From contig CAMNHK010000008.1 in assembly GCA_946539445.1 (NCBI GenBank), positions 1-48,914 on the forward strand: DNA of 48,914 nucleotides. Reading direction: 5' to 3'. Every line of letters starts with the position of its first letter. Position 1 is the stretch's first letter. Made by a program: the position numbers and the translations under genes. The DNA is from an uncultured Caryophanales bacterium. Lineage in GTDB: Bacteria > Bacillota_I > Bacilli_A > RF39 > UBA660. Shown here piece after piece: positions 34,782-42,999 of the stretch. The notes under the pieces are model-generated. The model worked only from the letters and a program-made list of their open reading frames with translations, did no database searches and had not been told where the DNA came from.

Positions 34782-34799
34782 TTATTGTGTTAACAATAA
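34782..34799. promoter_or_regulatory. candidate TetR operator
   Basis: TTATTGT-GTTA-ACAATAA is a perfect 7-bp-arm inverted repeat five bases upstream of the exporter -35 box. Its length and position suit a TetR-family dimer. Confidence 0.5.
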
Positions 34800-34803
34800 A
34801 TGG

Positions 34804-34832
34804 TTGACAATATAATTGGACTATGATATGAT
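34804..34832 (+). promoter_or_regulatory. promoter of the leader peptide and ABC exporter
   Basis: TTGACA (34804-34809), 17-bp spacer and TATGAT (34827-34832). Predicted initiation near 34839 leaves about 175 nt before the exporter start. Confidence 0.75.
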
Positions 34833-34863
34833 GAATTCGAATTTGAGAGAAAGGAGTGAGAAC

Positions 34864-34953
34864 ATGGTATTATACAATGTTATACAATTTAGAATAAGAT
34901 ATTTAAAAAATGATTTTGGGAATCAGAGGTTCTCACTTGTTTTCAATGGGTAA
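34864..34953 (+). CDS. 29-aa leader peptide ahead of the ABC exporter
   Basis: A short frame from ATG 34864 to TAA 34951-34953, with a strong ribosome site (AAAGGAG, 7 nt upstream), directly after the exporter promoter. The peptide starts MVLYNVIQFRIRYLK and ends SLVFNG. It is basic and partly hydrophobic, with no cysteine or obvious cleavage motif. AGTGAGAAC beside its start (34855-34863) is perfectly complementary to GTTCTCACT near its end (34929-34937), so folding could hide the ribosome site. A terminator follows 16 nt after the stop, then the exporter. A regulatory leader peptide is the likeliest reading; an exported peptide is possible. Confidence 0.5.
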   Translation: MVLYNVIQFRIRYLKNDFGNQRFSLVFNG

Positions 34954-34969
34954 AACTTTTGTTTCTGGG

Positions 34970-34997
34970 AAAGAGTCATTTTGACTCTTTTTATTTT
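34970..34997 (+). terminator. terminator in the leader between the small peptide and the ABC exporter
   Basis: AAAGAGTCA (34970-34978) and TGACTCTTT (34982-34990) around TTT, then TTATTTTT. It lies between the only visible promoter and the exporter start, so it must be bypassed for the exporter to be expressed. Confidence 0.85.
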
Positions 34998-35014
34998 TAT
35001 GGAGGTGAATTATT

Positions 35015-36748
35015 ATGAAAAAGCTGAAAAATTTTAAGTTGCTGTTTCATTATTTAAGAAATGATACATGGAAAGTGATTCTTTATATCTTTTTGGTTTT
35101 ATTAAGTTATCTTCCAGCTCTATGTGCTGCTTTTTTCTGGGGTAGAGCTGTTGAAAATTTACTTGTGAAAGATTTTTCTTCTTTTATCTTATATTTGATA
35201 GGCTGGGAGAGTATTTATATTTTTTGTTATAGTATTTTGCAAATACCGAGAGATAAGTTGTATAACTATTTTGAATTAAAATTTATGAAGGAAGTATCGA
35301 TTGATTTATATCAAAAGATTGATCAATTACCAGCTATTGCTTTTGAAGATATTGGAGTTGGTGAATATATTAACCGTTTGTATAATGATACCGATCGTGT
35401 TATGTCCTTATTAAATTCTTTGATTAAGTTATTGTGTAAGGGATTTGCTGTTATTGTGGTACTTGCTTTATCTTTTTATATTTCTTGGATCTTAGGACTT
35501 GAAATATTATTGTTTGCAGTTGTGATGGGATTTATTTCTTCTTTCTTCTTTCCTAAAATTAAGAAAACTCAAGAAAAAATTAAGGCAAAAACCGATGATT
35601 ATGTTAAAACAGCTACGGAGAATATAACAGGAATTCGTGAAATTAAAGCTTTGGGAATTCGTCATACCGTTGAAGAAAATGTTTTTTCTTCGTTGGATAC
35701 TATTTTTGTAGAAGAAAAGAAAATTCGTAATTATGAAGTAATTTATTATTCTTTAAATAACTTAGCTTATTTTATTTTACAATTTTTAATTTTCTTTACG
35801 GCTGGTAAATTCTTTGTCCAAGGAAAGATTGTATATGCTTTATTTGTTATGCTAGATTCTTATATTTGGAGAATTGATGAAGTTGTAGAATCTATTTCGG
35901 ATTTTGGAGTTAATTATAATAAAGTAACGGTTTCTTTAAAACGAATTGATGAGATTGTCAATAATCGTTTATATTCTGACGAACATTATGGTAATAAGAC
36001 TTTTTCTTCTTTGAAAGGAATTATTGAGTTTCATAATGTTAAATTTAAATATACTCCAGAAGAAGATTATACTTTACGTGGTTTGAATTTGAAAATTGTA
36101 CCGAATCGAAAGATTGCGATTGTTGGAAAAAGTGGTAATGGTAAATCTACTTTGTTCAATTTATTATTACGTTACTTTGATGCTACTGAGGGAATGATAA
36201 CAATAGATGGGGTACCTATTCAAGAATTATCCGAAGAGGCCTTACGTGGTAGTATTTCCATTATTCGCCAAGCTCCTTTCTTATTCAATATGTCTATGTT
36301 CGACAACTTTCAATTGGTTAAGAAGGATGTAACGTTAGAAGAAGTTCGGGAAGTATGTCGTAAAGCTTATATTGATGATTATATTATGTCTTTGCCAAAC
36401 CAATATGATACGATTATCGGAGAAGGGGGAGTTAATCTATCGGGAGGACAAAAACAAAGAATTGCGATTGCTAGAACGTTATTGTTGAATACTCAAATTA
36501 TTTTATTTGATGAAGCCACATCTGCTTTGGATAATGAAAGTCAGGCTTATATTAAGCAAACGATTGATGAACTTGTAAAAGATCATACGGTTGTGATTGT
36601 CGCTCATCGTTTGAGTACGATTGTAGATGCCGATGAAATTTACGTAATTGATAAAGGACGTTTATCAGCTTCTGGAACTCACTCTGAATTATTGCAGAAG
36701 TCTAGTGTTTACCAAGGACTTTACCAAATTGAAAACTCAAATTCATAA
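35015..36748 (+). CDS. ABC exporter, permease fused to ATPase, single half-transporter
   Basis: 577 residues. The transmembrane domain has six helices (about 1-310). The ATPase domain follows: Walker A VGKSGNGKST (about 371-380), Q-loop IIRQAPFLF, signature LSGGQKQR, Walker B IILFDEATSALD and switch His in VAHRLST. All catalytic residues are canonical, so a homodimer is plausible. Substrates of this type include drugs, lipids and peptides; none can be assigned. GGAGGTGAATTATT provides a strong ribosome site. The divergent TetR gene, the operator-like dyad, and the leader peptide plus terminator suggest induction by a compound. Confidence 0.92.
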   Translation: MKKLKNFKLLFHYLRNDTWKVILYIFLVLLSYLPALCAAFFWGRAVENLLVKDFSSFILYLIGWESIYIFCYSILQIPRDKLYNYFELKFMKEVSIDLYQKIDQLPAIAFEDIGVGEYINRLYNDTDRVMSLLNSLIKLLCKGFAVIVVLALSFYISWILGLEILLFAVVMGFISSFFFPKIKKTQEKIKAKTDDYVKTATENITGIREIKALGIRHTVEENVFSSLDTIFVEEKKIRNYEVIYYSLNNLAYFILQFLIFFTAGKFFVQGKIVYALFVMLDSYIWRIDEVVESISDFGVNYNKVTVSLKRIDEIVNNRLYSDEHYGNKTFSSLKGIIEFHNVKFKYTPEEDYTLRGLNLKIVPNRKIAIVGKSGNGKSTLFNLLLRYFDATEGMITIDGVPIQELSEEALRGSISIIRQAPFLFNMSMFDNFQLVKKDVTLEEVREVCRKAYIDDYIMSLPNQYDTIIGEGGVNLSGGQKQRIAIARTLLLNTQIILFDEATSALDNESQAYIKQTIDELVKDHTVVIVAHRLSTIVDADEIYVIDKGRLSASGTHSELLQKSSVYQGLYQIENSNS

Positions 36749-36749
36749 A

Positions 36750-36773
36750 AAGAAGATGAATCTTCTTTTTTTA
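36750..36773 (+). terminator. terminator after the ABC exporter
   Basis: AAGAAGAT (36750-36757) and ATCTTCTT (36760-36767), then a T run. Confidence 0.85.
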
Positions 36774-36782
36774 TGCTATAAT
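36774..36782 (+). promoter_or_regulatory. extended -10 promoter of the CBU_0592-like gene
   Basis: TGCTATAAT (TG at 36774-36775, TATAAT at 36777-36782), 16 nt before the ATG. Confidence 0.5.
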
Positions 36783-36798
36783 GAGGTAGGTGATTTAA

Positions 36799-37035
36799 AT
36801 GATATATGATATTTTAGGATGGATTGGAATGATTTTAGTTTTACTTGCTTATTTTTTATTATCGACTGGTAAGATTAAAAATGGATATCTCTACCAATCT
36901 TTAAATTTATGTGCGGCTATTATTATGGGGATTGCCTTATATCCAAAAGATGCATGGTTTAATTTTGCATTAGAGATTATTTGGGGAATCATTGCCTTAT
37001 TATCCATCTATCAAATGATTCGTAAAAAGAAGTAG
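36799..37035 (+). CDS. CBU_0592-like small integral membrane protein
   Basis: 78 residues with three membrane helices. The opening LGWIGMILVLLAYFLLSTGKI, then YLYQSLNLCAAIIMGIALY and FALEIIWGIIAL, follows the short GWxGxxLxxxAY...LYQxLN...NxxW pattern of the CBU_0592 membrane family, which has no established function. AGGTGAT sits 5 nt before the ATG. It has its own promoter and no clear terminator before the next gene's promoters. Confidence 0.75.
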   Translation: MIYDILGWIGMILVLLAYFLLSTGKIKNGYLYQSLNLCAAIIMGIALYPKDAWFNFALEIIWGIIALLSIYQMIRKKK

Positions 37036-37064
37036 TTTTTATACTTTTCAAGAAGTTTGTATTT

Positions 37065-37084
37065 TGTTATAATGTTTGTATAAT
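37065..37084 (+). promoter_or_regulatory. two tandem -10 boxes before the 333-aa gene
   Basis: TATAAT at 37068-37073 (with extended TG at 37065-37066) and TATAAT at 37079-37084 (with TTGTAT at 37057-37062, 16-bp spacer). Either could drive the 333-aa gene. Confidence 0.5.
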
Positions 37085-37098
37085 AAAGAGGGATTTAT

Positions 37099-38100
37099 AT
37101 GATGAGTATTTTAAATGCAATAAAACGTTTTTTAATATTTGTTATTTTAGTTGGCTTTTTTACGGCTGGTATCGATTATATTCGAATGATTGGGGGAGAT
37201 GTTCCTCTCTTTAATCTTCGCAGTTATGATTCTAAAACCCATATTCAAACGTTTCGAGGACTCTTTTATATTGCCGAGAGAAAAATATCGGCTAGTGAAG
37301 AAGAGTCTTTGGTTGATTCTTCTGAAATACGTTATAAAATCTTGATTTTTGATTTAAACGTTCCTAGACAGTTTAAAGAATTGGTTTTTGATTATACGGT
37401 TGAAACCCAAGAGAGAGAATCTTGTTTTGGACCAGCGGAATTATATTTTGCTAATAAAAATATTAAGGTTTACTTATTTTGTTTAGATGATATTCAATTG
37501 GTATCTCAAGGTAAGAAAAACTCCCTTCTTTCTTATTTAGAGAAGGATGATACTATTTTAGATGATTTGGATACGCGTTTAGGTTATACTGGTTTATACT
37601 TGGATGGAGTTACGATGAAATTTGAATCTATGAATGATTCCTTTGCCAATCCTGGTCTTGCTATGTATCGTTGTAATTATCCAAATATTAATGATGTTTA
37701 TATTGGTCCTAAAGAAATGCAATTTCATGAAGATTTTTGTACTTTTAAATTAGATGATTTTCATTTTATGTTTGAAGTATCGGACGAGACTCCAGAAGGT
37801 TTGGAACCAGTCTTAGACGAAGAGGGAAATCCAATTCCAGAAGTTTTCTATGAAGATGAAGTTTATCGATATGAATTTGATGTTGTAAAATCTCCTTATG
37901 TTTATATCGTAGATCCTGCCGTTAGGGGAAAGGAAGAACAAAGATATTTATTGAAAGATATTTTGGCTATGAATATTCTCTCAATGGATGAATTGGAGAA
38001 AAAAGGATTACAATTTAACAAAATAGATAAAGAAAAAGAAGCGGAAGAAATTCGCCGAAAAGCGGAAGAAGAGGCTAAAAAAGTAGAAATTGATTCTTAA
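37099..38100 (+). CDS. hypothetical membrane-anchored protein
   Basis: 333 residues (an ATG one codon later, 37102, is equally possible). One N-terminal membrane helix (about residues 8-27) is followed by a roughly 280-residue domain outside or inside the membrane with no motif I recognise. Notable features are a GDVPLFNLRSYDSKTH segment just after the helix and an acidic, proline-containing stretch (about 230-255). The protein ends in a Lys/Glu/Arg coiled coil (EKEAEEIRRKAEEEAKK). It has its own promoters and terminator. Function unknown. Confidence 0.7.
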   Translation: MMSILNAIKRFLIFVILVGFFTAGIDYIRMIGGDVPLFNLRSYDSKTHIQTFRGLFYIAERKISASEEESLVDSSEIRYKILIFDLNVPRQFKELVFDYTVETQERESCFGPAELYFANKNIKVYLFCLDDIQLVSQGKKNSLLSYLEKDDTILDDLDTRLGYTGLYLDGVTMKFESMNDSFANPGLAMYRCNYPNINDVYIGPKEMQFHEDFCTFKLDDFHFMFEVSDETPEGLEPVLDEEGNPIPEVFYEDEVYRYEFDVVKSPYVYIVDPAVRGKEEQRYLLKDILAMNILSMDELEKKGLQFNKIDKEKEAEEIRRKAEEEAKKVEIDS

Positions 38101-38101
38101 G

Positions 38102-38132
38102 AAGGTGCTAAGAATTTCTTAGTGCTTTTTTC
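38102..38132 (+). terminator. terminator after the 333-aa gene
   Basis: CTAAG/CTTAG core (38108-38112 and 38118-38122) extended by G-U and A-T pairs to about 10 bp, followed by TTTTTT. Confidence 0.65.
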
Positions 38133-38167
38133 AAGAATTCGAGAATATATTGGATAGGAGGATTTTT

Positions 38168-40726
38168 ATGTTAGAAATCAAAAAAATTACGAAAACGTAT
38201 CGAACAGAAGGATTTACCCAAAAAGCATTAGATTCTGTTAGTATTAATTTTCGAAAATGTGAGTTTGCTTCTATATTAGGACCTAGTGGTTCTGGTAAAA
38301 CAACTCTTTTAAATATTATTGGTGGACTTGATCATTATGATTCTGGGGATTTAATTATTAATGAAACGAGTACCAAAAAATATTCAGATCGTGACTGGGA
38401 TACTTATCGTAATCATCGAGTTGGTTTTGTATTCCAAAACTATAATTTGATTACCCATCAATCTGTTTTACAAAATGTCGAGTTAGCATTAACCTTATCT
38501 GGAGTATCAAAAAAAGAAAGAGAAAAAAAAGCTAAGAAGGCATTGGAGAGAGTTGGCTTAAAAGATCATATGTATAAGAGACCTTCACAGTTATCTGGTG
38601 GGCAAATGCAGAGAGTTGCCATTGCGAGAGCCTTAGTAAATGATCCGGAAATCTTACTAGCTGATGAGCCAACCGGGGCTTTGGATACCGTTACTAGTAA
38701 ACAGGTTATGGATTTATTAAAAGAAATTGCTCAGGAAAAACTAGTTATTATGGTTACTCATAATCCAGATATTGCTAGAGAATATTCTACTCGTATTGTA
38801 AAATTACAAGATGGAAGAATTATAGATGATTCTAATCCATATGATGGAAGTGATAATACTAAATTAGATTTAGAAGTTCATAAGAAAAAGAGTCGTAAGA
38901 CTTCTATGAGTTTTAGGACCGCTTTTGGCTTATCTCTTAATAATTTGATGACTAAAAAAGGAAGAACTTTCTTAACAGCCTTTGCTGGATCTATTGGTAT
39001 TATTGGTATTGCTTTAATTTTATCTTTATCTCATGGTATTAATCTATTTATTGATAAGACAGAAGAAGATACTTTAAGTTCTTATCCTCTAGCGATTGAA
39101 AAAGATAGTGTGGATATGTCTGGTATGCTTCAAGCATTAACGGGAAATAATGATGATATTCAATATGAAGATGGTAAGATTCATTCTGTTAATATTATGG
39201 GTGATATGTTTGAATCTATGGTTCAAGATGTAAAACATAATGATATGAAGAGTTTTAAAGAATACTTAGATAATCATAAAGAAATAGACCAATATGTTTC
39301 TTCTATTGGATACTCTTATAATATTACTCTTAATTTATATAAAGAGGATCCAAATAAGATTATTCGAGTAAATCCTACTACTGTATTAGACACAATTGGT
39401 TTTAATTCTAGTGGGTCTTCTGTATTCTATAGTGGTTTCTTAACTAATTATGATGTTTTCTATGAATTAATTGATAATCAAGAATTATTAAAACAACAAT
39501 ATGATTTAGTAGATGGAAAATGGCCAGAAGAATATCATGAAATGGTATTAAATGTTGGTCCTAATAATCAAATTAGTGATTATACATTATTTAGTTTAGG
39601 ATTATTATCTCAAGATGATTTAAAAGAACAATTTAATAATATGACTAGTGGAAAAGAAGTTCATTTTGAAGATCATATCTATGATACAAATGAACTTGTT
39701 GGACTTACTTTTAAATTAGTTCCTAATCCAAGTTATTATGTAAAAGAAAATGGAATTTGGGTAGATAAAAGTGAAGATAATTTTTATATGAAGAATATTC
39801 TTGCTTCTGCAGAAGAAGTAAAAATTGTTGGTATTATACGTCAAAATGAAGAAGCTGTTAATAATGGTAGAGATTATGGACTTGTTGGATATCAACATGA
39901 ATTGATGGAACATTTGGTAGAAGAAATTCGTAATACAGAAATTGCGAAAGAACAAATTGCAAATGAAGAGATTAATGTTTTTACTGGAAAAGAATTTAGT
40001 GGAAGTTCTACTTTTGATATCTCTAGTTTAACTCCTGAACAAATGGCTGCTTTTCAATCTATGTCACAAGAAGAAATGGCAACATTTATGAAGAGTTATA
40101 GTGAGAATATGACTTCTTCTTATGAAGAGAATATAAGAAAACTTGGAATTGCAGAATTAGATAATCCGGATGGTATTTCGATTTATCCAAAAGACTTTGA
40201 TTCAAAAGAAGAAATTGTTAAAATTATTGAGGATTACAATAAAGACTTAGATGAAAATGATAAAATTGAATATACTGATGTTGTTGGGATTATGATGAGT
40301 AGTGTAAGTACAATTGTTAATGTTATTAGTAGTGTATTAATTGCTTTTGTTGCGATTAGTTTAATTGTATCTAGTATTATGATTGCAATTATTACTTATA
40401 TTTCTGTAATTGAAAGAACCAAAGAAATTGGAATTTTACGTGCTATTGGAGCTAGTAAAAAAGATGTATCTAGGGTATTTAATGCTGAAACCTTAATTGA
40501 AGGTTTAGGAGCTGGAGTATTGGGTATTCTTGTTACTATTATTTTAAATATTCCTATTAATATTATTATTAAGAATATGGTTAATATTAGTCATATATCT
40601 GTTCTTCCAGTAGATGGGGCGATTATACTAATTATTATTAGTGTAGTACTTACTGTTATAGCGGGATTTATTCCTGCTAAGATAGCATCTAAAAAAGATC
40701 CAGTGGAAGCCCTTCGAAGTGAATAA
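38168..40726 (+). CDS. ABC transporter with fused ATPase and FtsX/MacB-like permease
   Basis: 852 residues from ATG 38168, chosen for the GGATAGGAGG site; the in-frame TTG at 38150 lies before it. Residues 1-~230 are a complete LolD/MacB-type ATPase: Walker A GPSGSGKTT (about 38-46), signature LSGGQMQR, Walker B LLADEPTGALD, H-loop VTHNPD. A membrane helix at about 280-300 is followed by a ~400-residue extracytoplasmic domain, then three helices with the FtsX-like RTKEIGILRAIGAS motif. MacB-type transporters move envelope molecules or sense peptides by mechanotransmission rather than classical transport. Having ATPase and permease in one chain, ATPase first, is a MacB-like layout. The substrate is unknown. 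Confidence 0.9.
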   Translation: MLEIKKITKTYRTEGFTQKALDSVSINFRKCEFASILGPSGSGKTTLLNIIGGLDHYDSGDLIINETSTKKYSDRDWDTYRNHRVGFVFQNYNLITHQSVLQNVELALTLSGVSKKEREKKAKKALERVGLKDHMYKRPSQLSGGQMQRVAIARALVNDPEILLADEPTGALDTVTSKQVMDLLKEIAQEKLVIMVTHNPDIAREYSTRIVKLQDGRIIDDSNPYDGSDNTKLDLEVHKKKSRKTSMSFRTAFGLSLNNLMTKKGRTFLTAFAGSIGIIGIALILSLSHGINLFIDKTEEDTLSSYPLAIEKDSVDMSGMLQALTGNNDDIQYEDGKIHSVNIMGDMFESMVQDVKHNDMKSFKEYLDNHKEIDQYVSSIGYSYNITLNLYKEDPNKIIRVNPTTVLDTIGFNSSGSSVFYSGFLTNYDVFYELIDNQELLKQQYDLVDGKWPEEYHEMVLNVGPNNQISDYTLFSLGLLSQDDLKEQFNNMTSGKEVHFEDHIYDTNELVGLTFKLVPNPSYYVKENGIWVDKSEDNFYMKNILASAEEVKIVGIIRQNEEAVNNGRDYGLVGYQHELMEHLVEEIRNTEIAKEQIANEEINVFTGKEFSGSSTFDISSLTPEQMAAFQSMSQEEMATFMKSYSENMTSSYEENIRKLGIAELDNPDGISIYPKDFDSKEEIVKIIEDYNKDLDENDKIEYTDVVGIMMSSVSTIVNVISSVLIAFVAISLIVSSIMIAIITYISVIERTKEIGILRAIGASKKDVSRVFNAETLIEGLGAGVLGILVTIILNIPINIIIKNMVNISHISVLPVDGAIILIIISVVLTVIAGFIPAKIASKKDPVEALRSE

Positions 40727-40731
40727 AAAAT

Positions 40732-40762
40732 AGAATAGTTAAGTACTTGACTATTCTTTTTA
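40732..40762 (+). terminator. terminator after the MacB-like gene
   Basis: AGAATAGT-t-AAGTACTT-g-ACTATTCT forms a long near-perfect stem (40732-40757), followed by TTTTATT. Confidence 0.85.
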
Positions 40763-40792
40763 TTTGGCATATGATTATCGTTGGGTGATTCT

Positions 40793-41245
40793 ATGGAAGA
40801 GATTGATATCTTATATGAAGTTAAGTCTTTAGACTTATCTATTAAGAGACGATTATTTGAATTACATCAAGAAGAAAACCTTCGAATATGTCCTAGTCCT
40901 TTACAAATGAGAATATTAAAATTCTTAAGTCATTCGGAAAAGAATCCTGTTTTTTTGAAAGATCTTCAAGAGCATTTTGAAATATCTAAGGCGGCTATTT
41001 CGGATGTCATTGATAAAATGCAAAAAAAGGGTTTTCTAGAAAAAAGTGCTTATGAAAAGGATGGTAGAAAAGTTCAAATCCTTTTATTAGATCTTGGTCG
41101 AGAAATGTTGTCTAGTTTGGAAGAGAATGCTCGTTGTGTTCGAGAAGAAATTATAAAAGATATTTCTCCTAGTGAATTGGAACTTTTTTTATCGATTAGT
41201 CATAAAATGCAAGAGAATTTAAAGAAAGAGGGTAAAATATGTTAA
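40793..41245 (+). CDS. MarR family transcriptional regulator
   Basis: 150 residues from ATG 40793 (GGGTGAT 3 nt upstream). The winged helix-turn-helix is visible from about residue 35 to 105: SPLQMRILKFLSHSEK, FLKDLQEHFEISKAAISDVIDKMQKKGFLEK, and a wing with the conserved KDGRKVQILL. MarR proteins bind as dimers and respond to small ligands. Its last codons overlap the start of the following ABC gene by 7 bp, so it is the first gene of a MarR-ABC-ABC operon and probably represses it. No separate operator could be recognised. Confidence 0.92.
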   Translation: MEEIDILYEVKSLDLSIKRRLFELHQEENLRICPSPLQMRILKFLSHSEKNPVFLKDLQEHFEISKAAISDVIDKMQKKGFLEKSAYEKDGRKVQILLLDLGREMLSSLEENARCVREEIIKDISPSELELFLSISHKMQENLKKEGKIC

Positions 41246-42999
41246 AGTTATTTCGCAATTTAGAAAGAAAAGATTATTTCATTATGTTTATAGTTGCATG
41301 TTTGGTTATTTTTTCTGTTTTTTTAGATTTACGTTTGCCAGAATATATGAGTGAAATTACGCGATTAGTGCAAACAGAAGAGAGTACGATGCAACAAATT
41401 TTTGCAGCTGGTGGACATATGCTTTTATGTGCAGTTTTAAGCCTTATTTGCACGATTTGTGTTGGTTATTGTACCTCTTTGTTGTCTGCCCGTTTTTCTC
41501 GCTCCATGAGACGTAAAATCTTTGAAAAAGTAGAGTCCTTTGGAATTGCCGAAATTAAGAAGTTTTCTACTAGTAGTTTGATTACTCGTACTACCAATGA
41601 TGTATCTCAAATTGAAATGTTATTAGCGATGGGATTACAAATGCTTATTAAATCTCCTGTTATGGCAGTTTGGGCTTTGTTTAAGATTCTTGGTAAGAGT
41701 GGAGAATTAAGTTTGGTAACTGGTTGTGGAGTTGTCATTATCGTGGTTACTAATTTATTAATCATACGTACTGTTAGTCCACGATTTGCTAAAATACAAA
41801 TATTAACCGATAAGATTAATGGTGTTACTCGTGAAAATATTACGGGTATTCGTGTTGTTCATGCTTTTAATGCCGAAGAGTTTGAAAAGAATCGTTTTGA
41901 GGATGTTAATGATGAAATTACGAAGATTCATTTAAAAGTTACAAAAACGTTTGCTTTAATGGAGCCAATTATGAATTTTGTTATGCACTTTCAGCATCTG
42001 GGAATCTATGTAGTGGGGGCTTATTTAATTATACAAAGTGGTATGATGGATAAGATTACTACTTTTAGTAATATGGTTGTATTCTCTAGTTATGGGATGC
42101 AAGTTATTATGTCTTTCTTGATGCTTACGATGATTTTTATGGTTTTACCACGTGCTCAAGTTTCAGCTAAACGTTTGAATGAAGTATTAGATGCAGAAGT
42201 ATCCGTTGTTTCTGGTGAATTTGATGGAAATACGAGTGAAAAAGGAACGGTTGAGTTTCGTAATGTTAGTTTCCGTTTTCCCGATGCCGATGAGTATTTA
42301 TTAAAGAATATTAGTTTTAAAGTAAATGCAGGAGAAGTAATTGCTTTTATTGGGTCTACTGGAAGTGGTAAAAGTACTTTAATTAATTTAGTTCCTAGAC
42401 TTTATGATGCAACGGATGGAGAAGTATTCGTAGATGGGGTGAATGTAAAGGACTATCAATTAAAGGCTCTTAATAATAAAATTGGTTATATTCCTCAAAC
42501 GGCCTTTATGTTTAATGGTAGTGTTTATGATAATGTTTCTTATGGAGACAATGGTCGTGAAAAGCCTTCTATGCAAAAGGTACAGGATGCGATTCGTGTT
42601 GCTCAAGGCAAGGATTTCGTTGAGAAAATGGATGGACAGTATGAGGCTCATATTGCACGTGGTGGAACGAATGTCAGTGGAGGACAAAAACAACGATTGT
42701 CCATTGCTAGAGCGATTGCTAGAGACCCTGAAATTTACATTTTTGATGATTCCTTTAGTGCTTTGGATTATCAAACCGATGCCACTTTACGTGCTGAATT
42801 AAAGAAATATACGAAAGGGGCTACTAGTATGATTGTCGCTCAAAGAATTGGTACCATCATGAATGCTGATAAAATAGTTGTTTTGGATAAAGGGGAATGT
42901 GTTGGTATAGGAACCCATCAAGAATTATTAAAAAATTGTGAAATTTATAAAGAAATTGCTTTATCACAATTGAGTGAGGAGGAGTTGCAAAATGCCTAG
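41239..42999 (+). CDS. ABC half-exporter, degenerate ATP-site subunit
   Basis: 586 residues with six membrane helices (to about 310) and an ATPase domain. Walker A is GSTGSGKST and the signature is VSGGQKQR, but Walker B reads IYIFDDSFSALD (Asp in place of the catalytic Glu) and the switch loop reads AQRIGTI (Gln in place of His). These replacements are characteristic of the non-catalytic-site partner in heterodimeric exporters such as LmrCD, BmrCD and TM287/288. It overlaps MarR upstream and the partner subunit downstream (8 bp), so synthesis is coupled. Confidence 0.94.
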   Translation: MLKLFRNLERKDYFIMFIVACLVIFSVFLDLRLPEYMSEITRLVQTEESTMQQIFAAGGHMLLCAVLSLICTICVGYCTSLLSARFSRSMRRKIFEKVESFGIAEIKKFSTSSLITRTTNDVSQIEMLLAMGLQMLIKSPVMAVWALFKILGKSGELSLVTGCGVVIIVVTNLLIIRTVSPRFAKIQILTDKINGVTRENITGIRVVHAFNAEEFEKNRFEDVNDEITKIHLKVTKTFALMEPIMNFVMHFQHLGIYVVGAYLIIQSGMMDKITTFSNMVVFSSYGMQVIMSFLMLTMIFMVLPRAQVSAKRLNEVLDAEVSVVSGEFDGNTSEKGTVEFRNVSFRFPDADEYLLKNISFKVNAGEVIAFIGSTGSGKSTLINLVPRLYDATDGEVFVDGVNVKDYQLKALNNKIGYIPQTAFMFNGSVYDNVSYGDNGREKPSMQKVQDAIRVAQGKDFVEKMDGQYEAHIARGGTNVSGGQKQRLSIARAIARDPEIYIFDDSFSALDYQTDATLRAELKKYTKGATSMIVAQRIGTIMNADKIVVLDKGECVGIGTHQELLKNCEIYKEIALSQLSEEELQNA

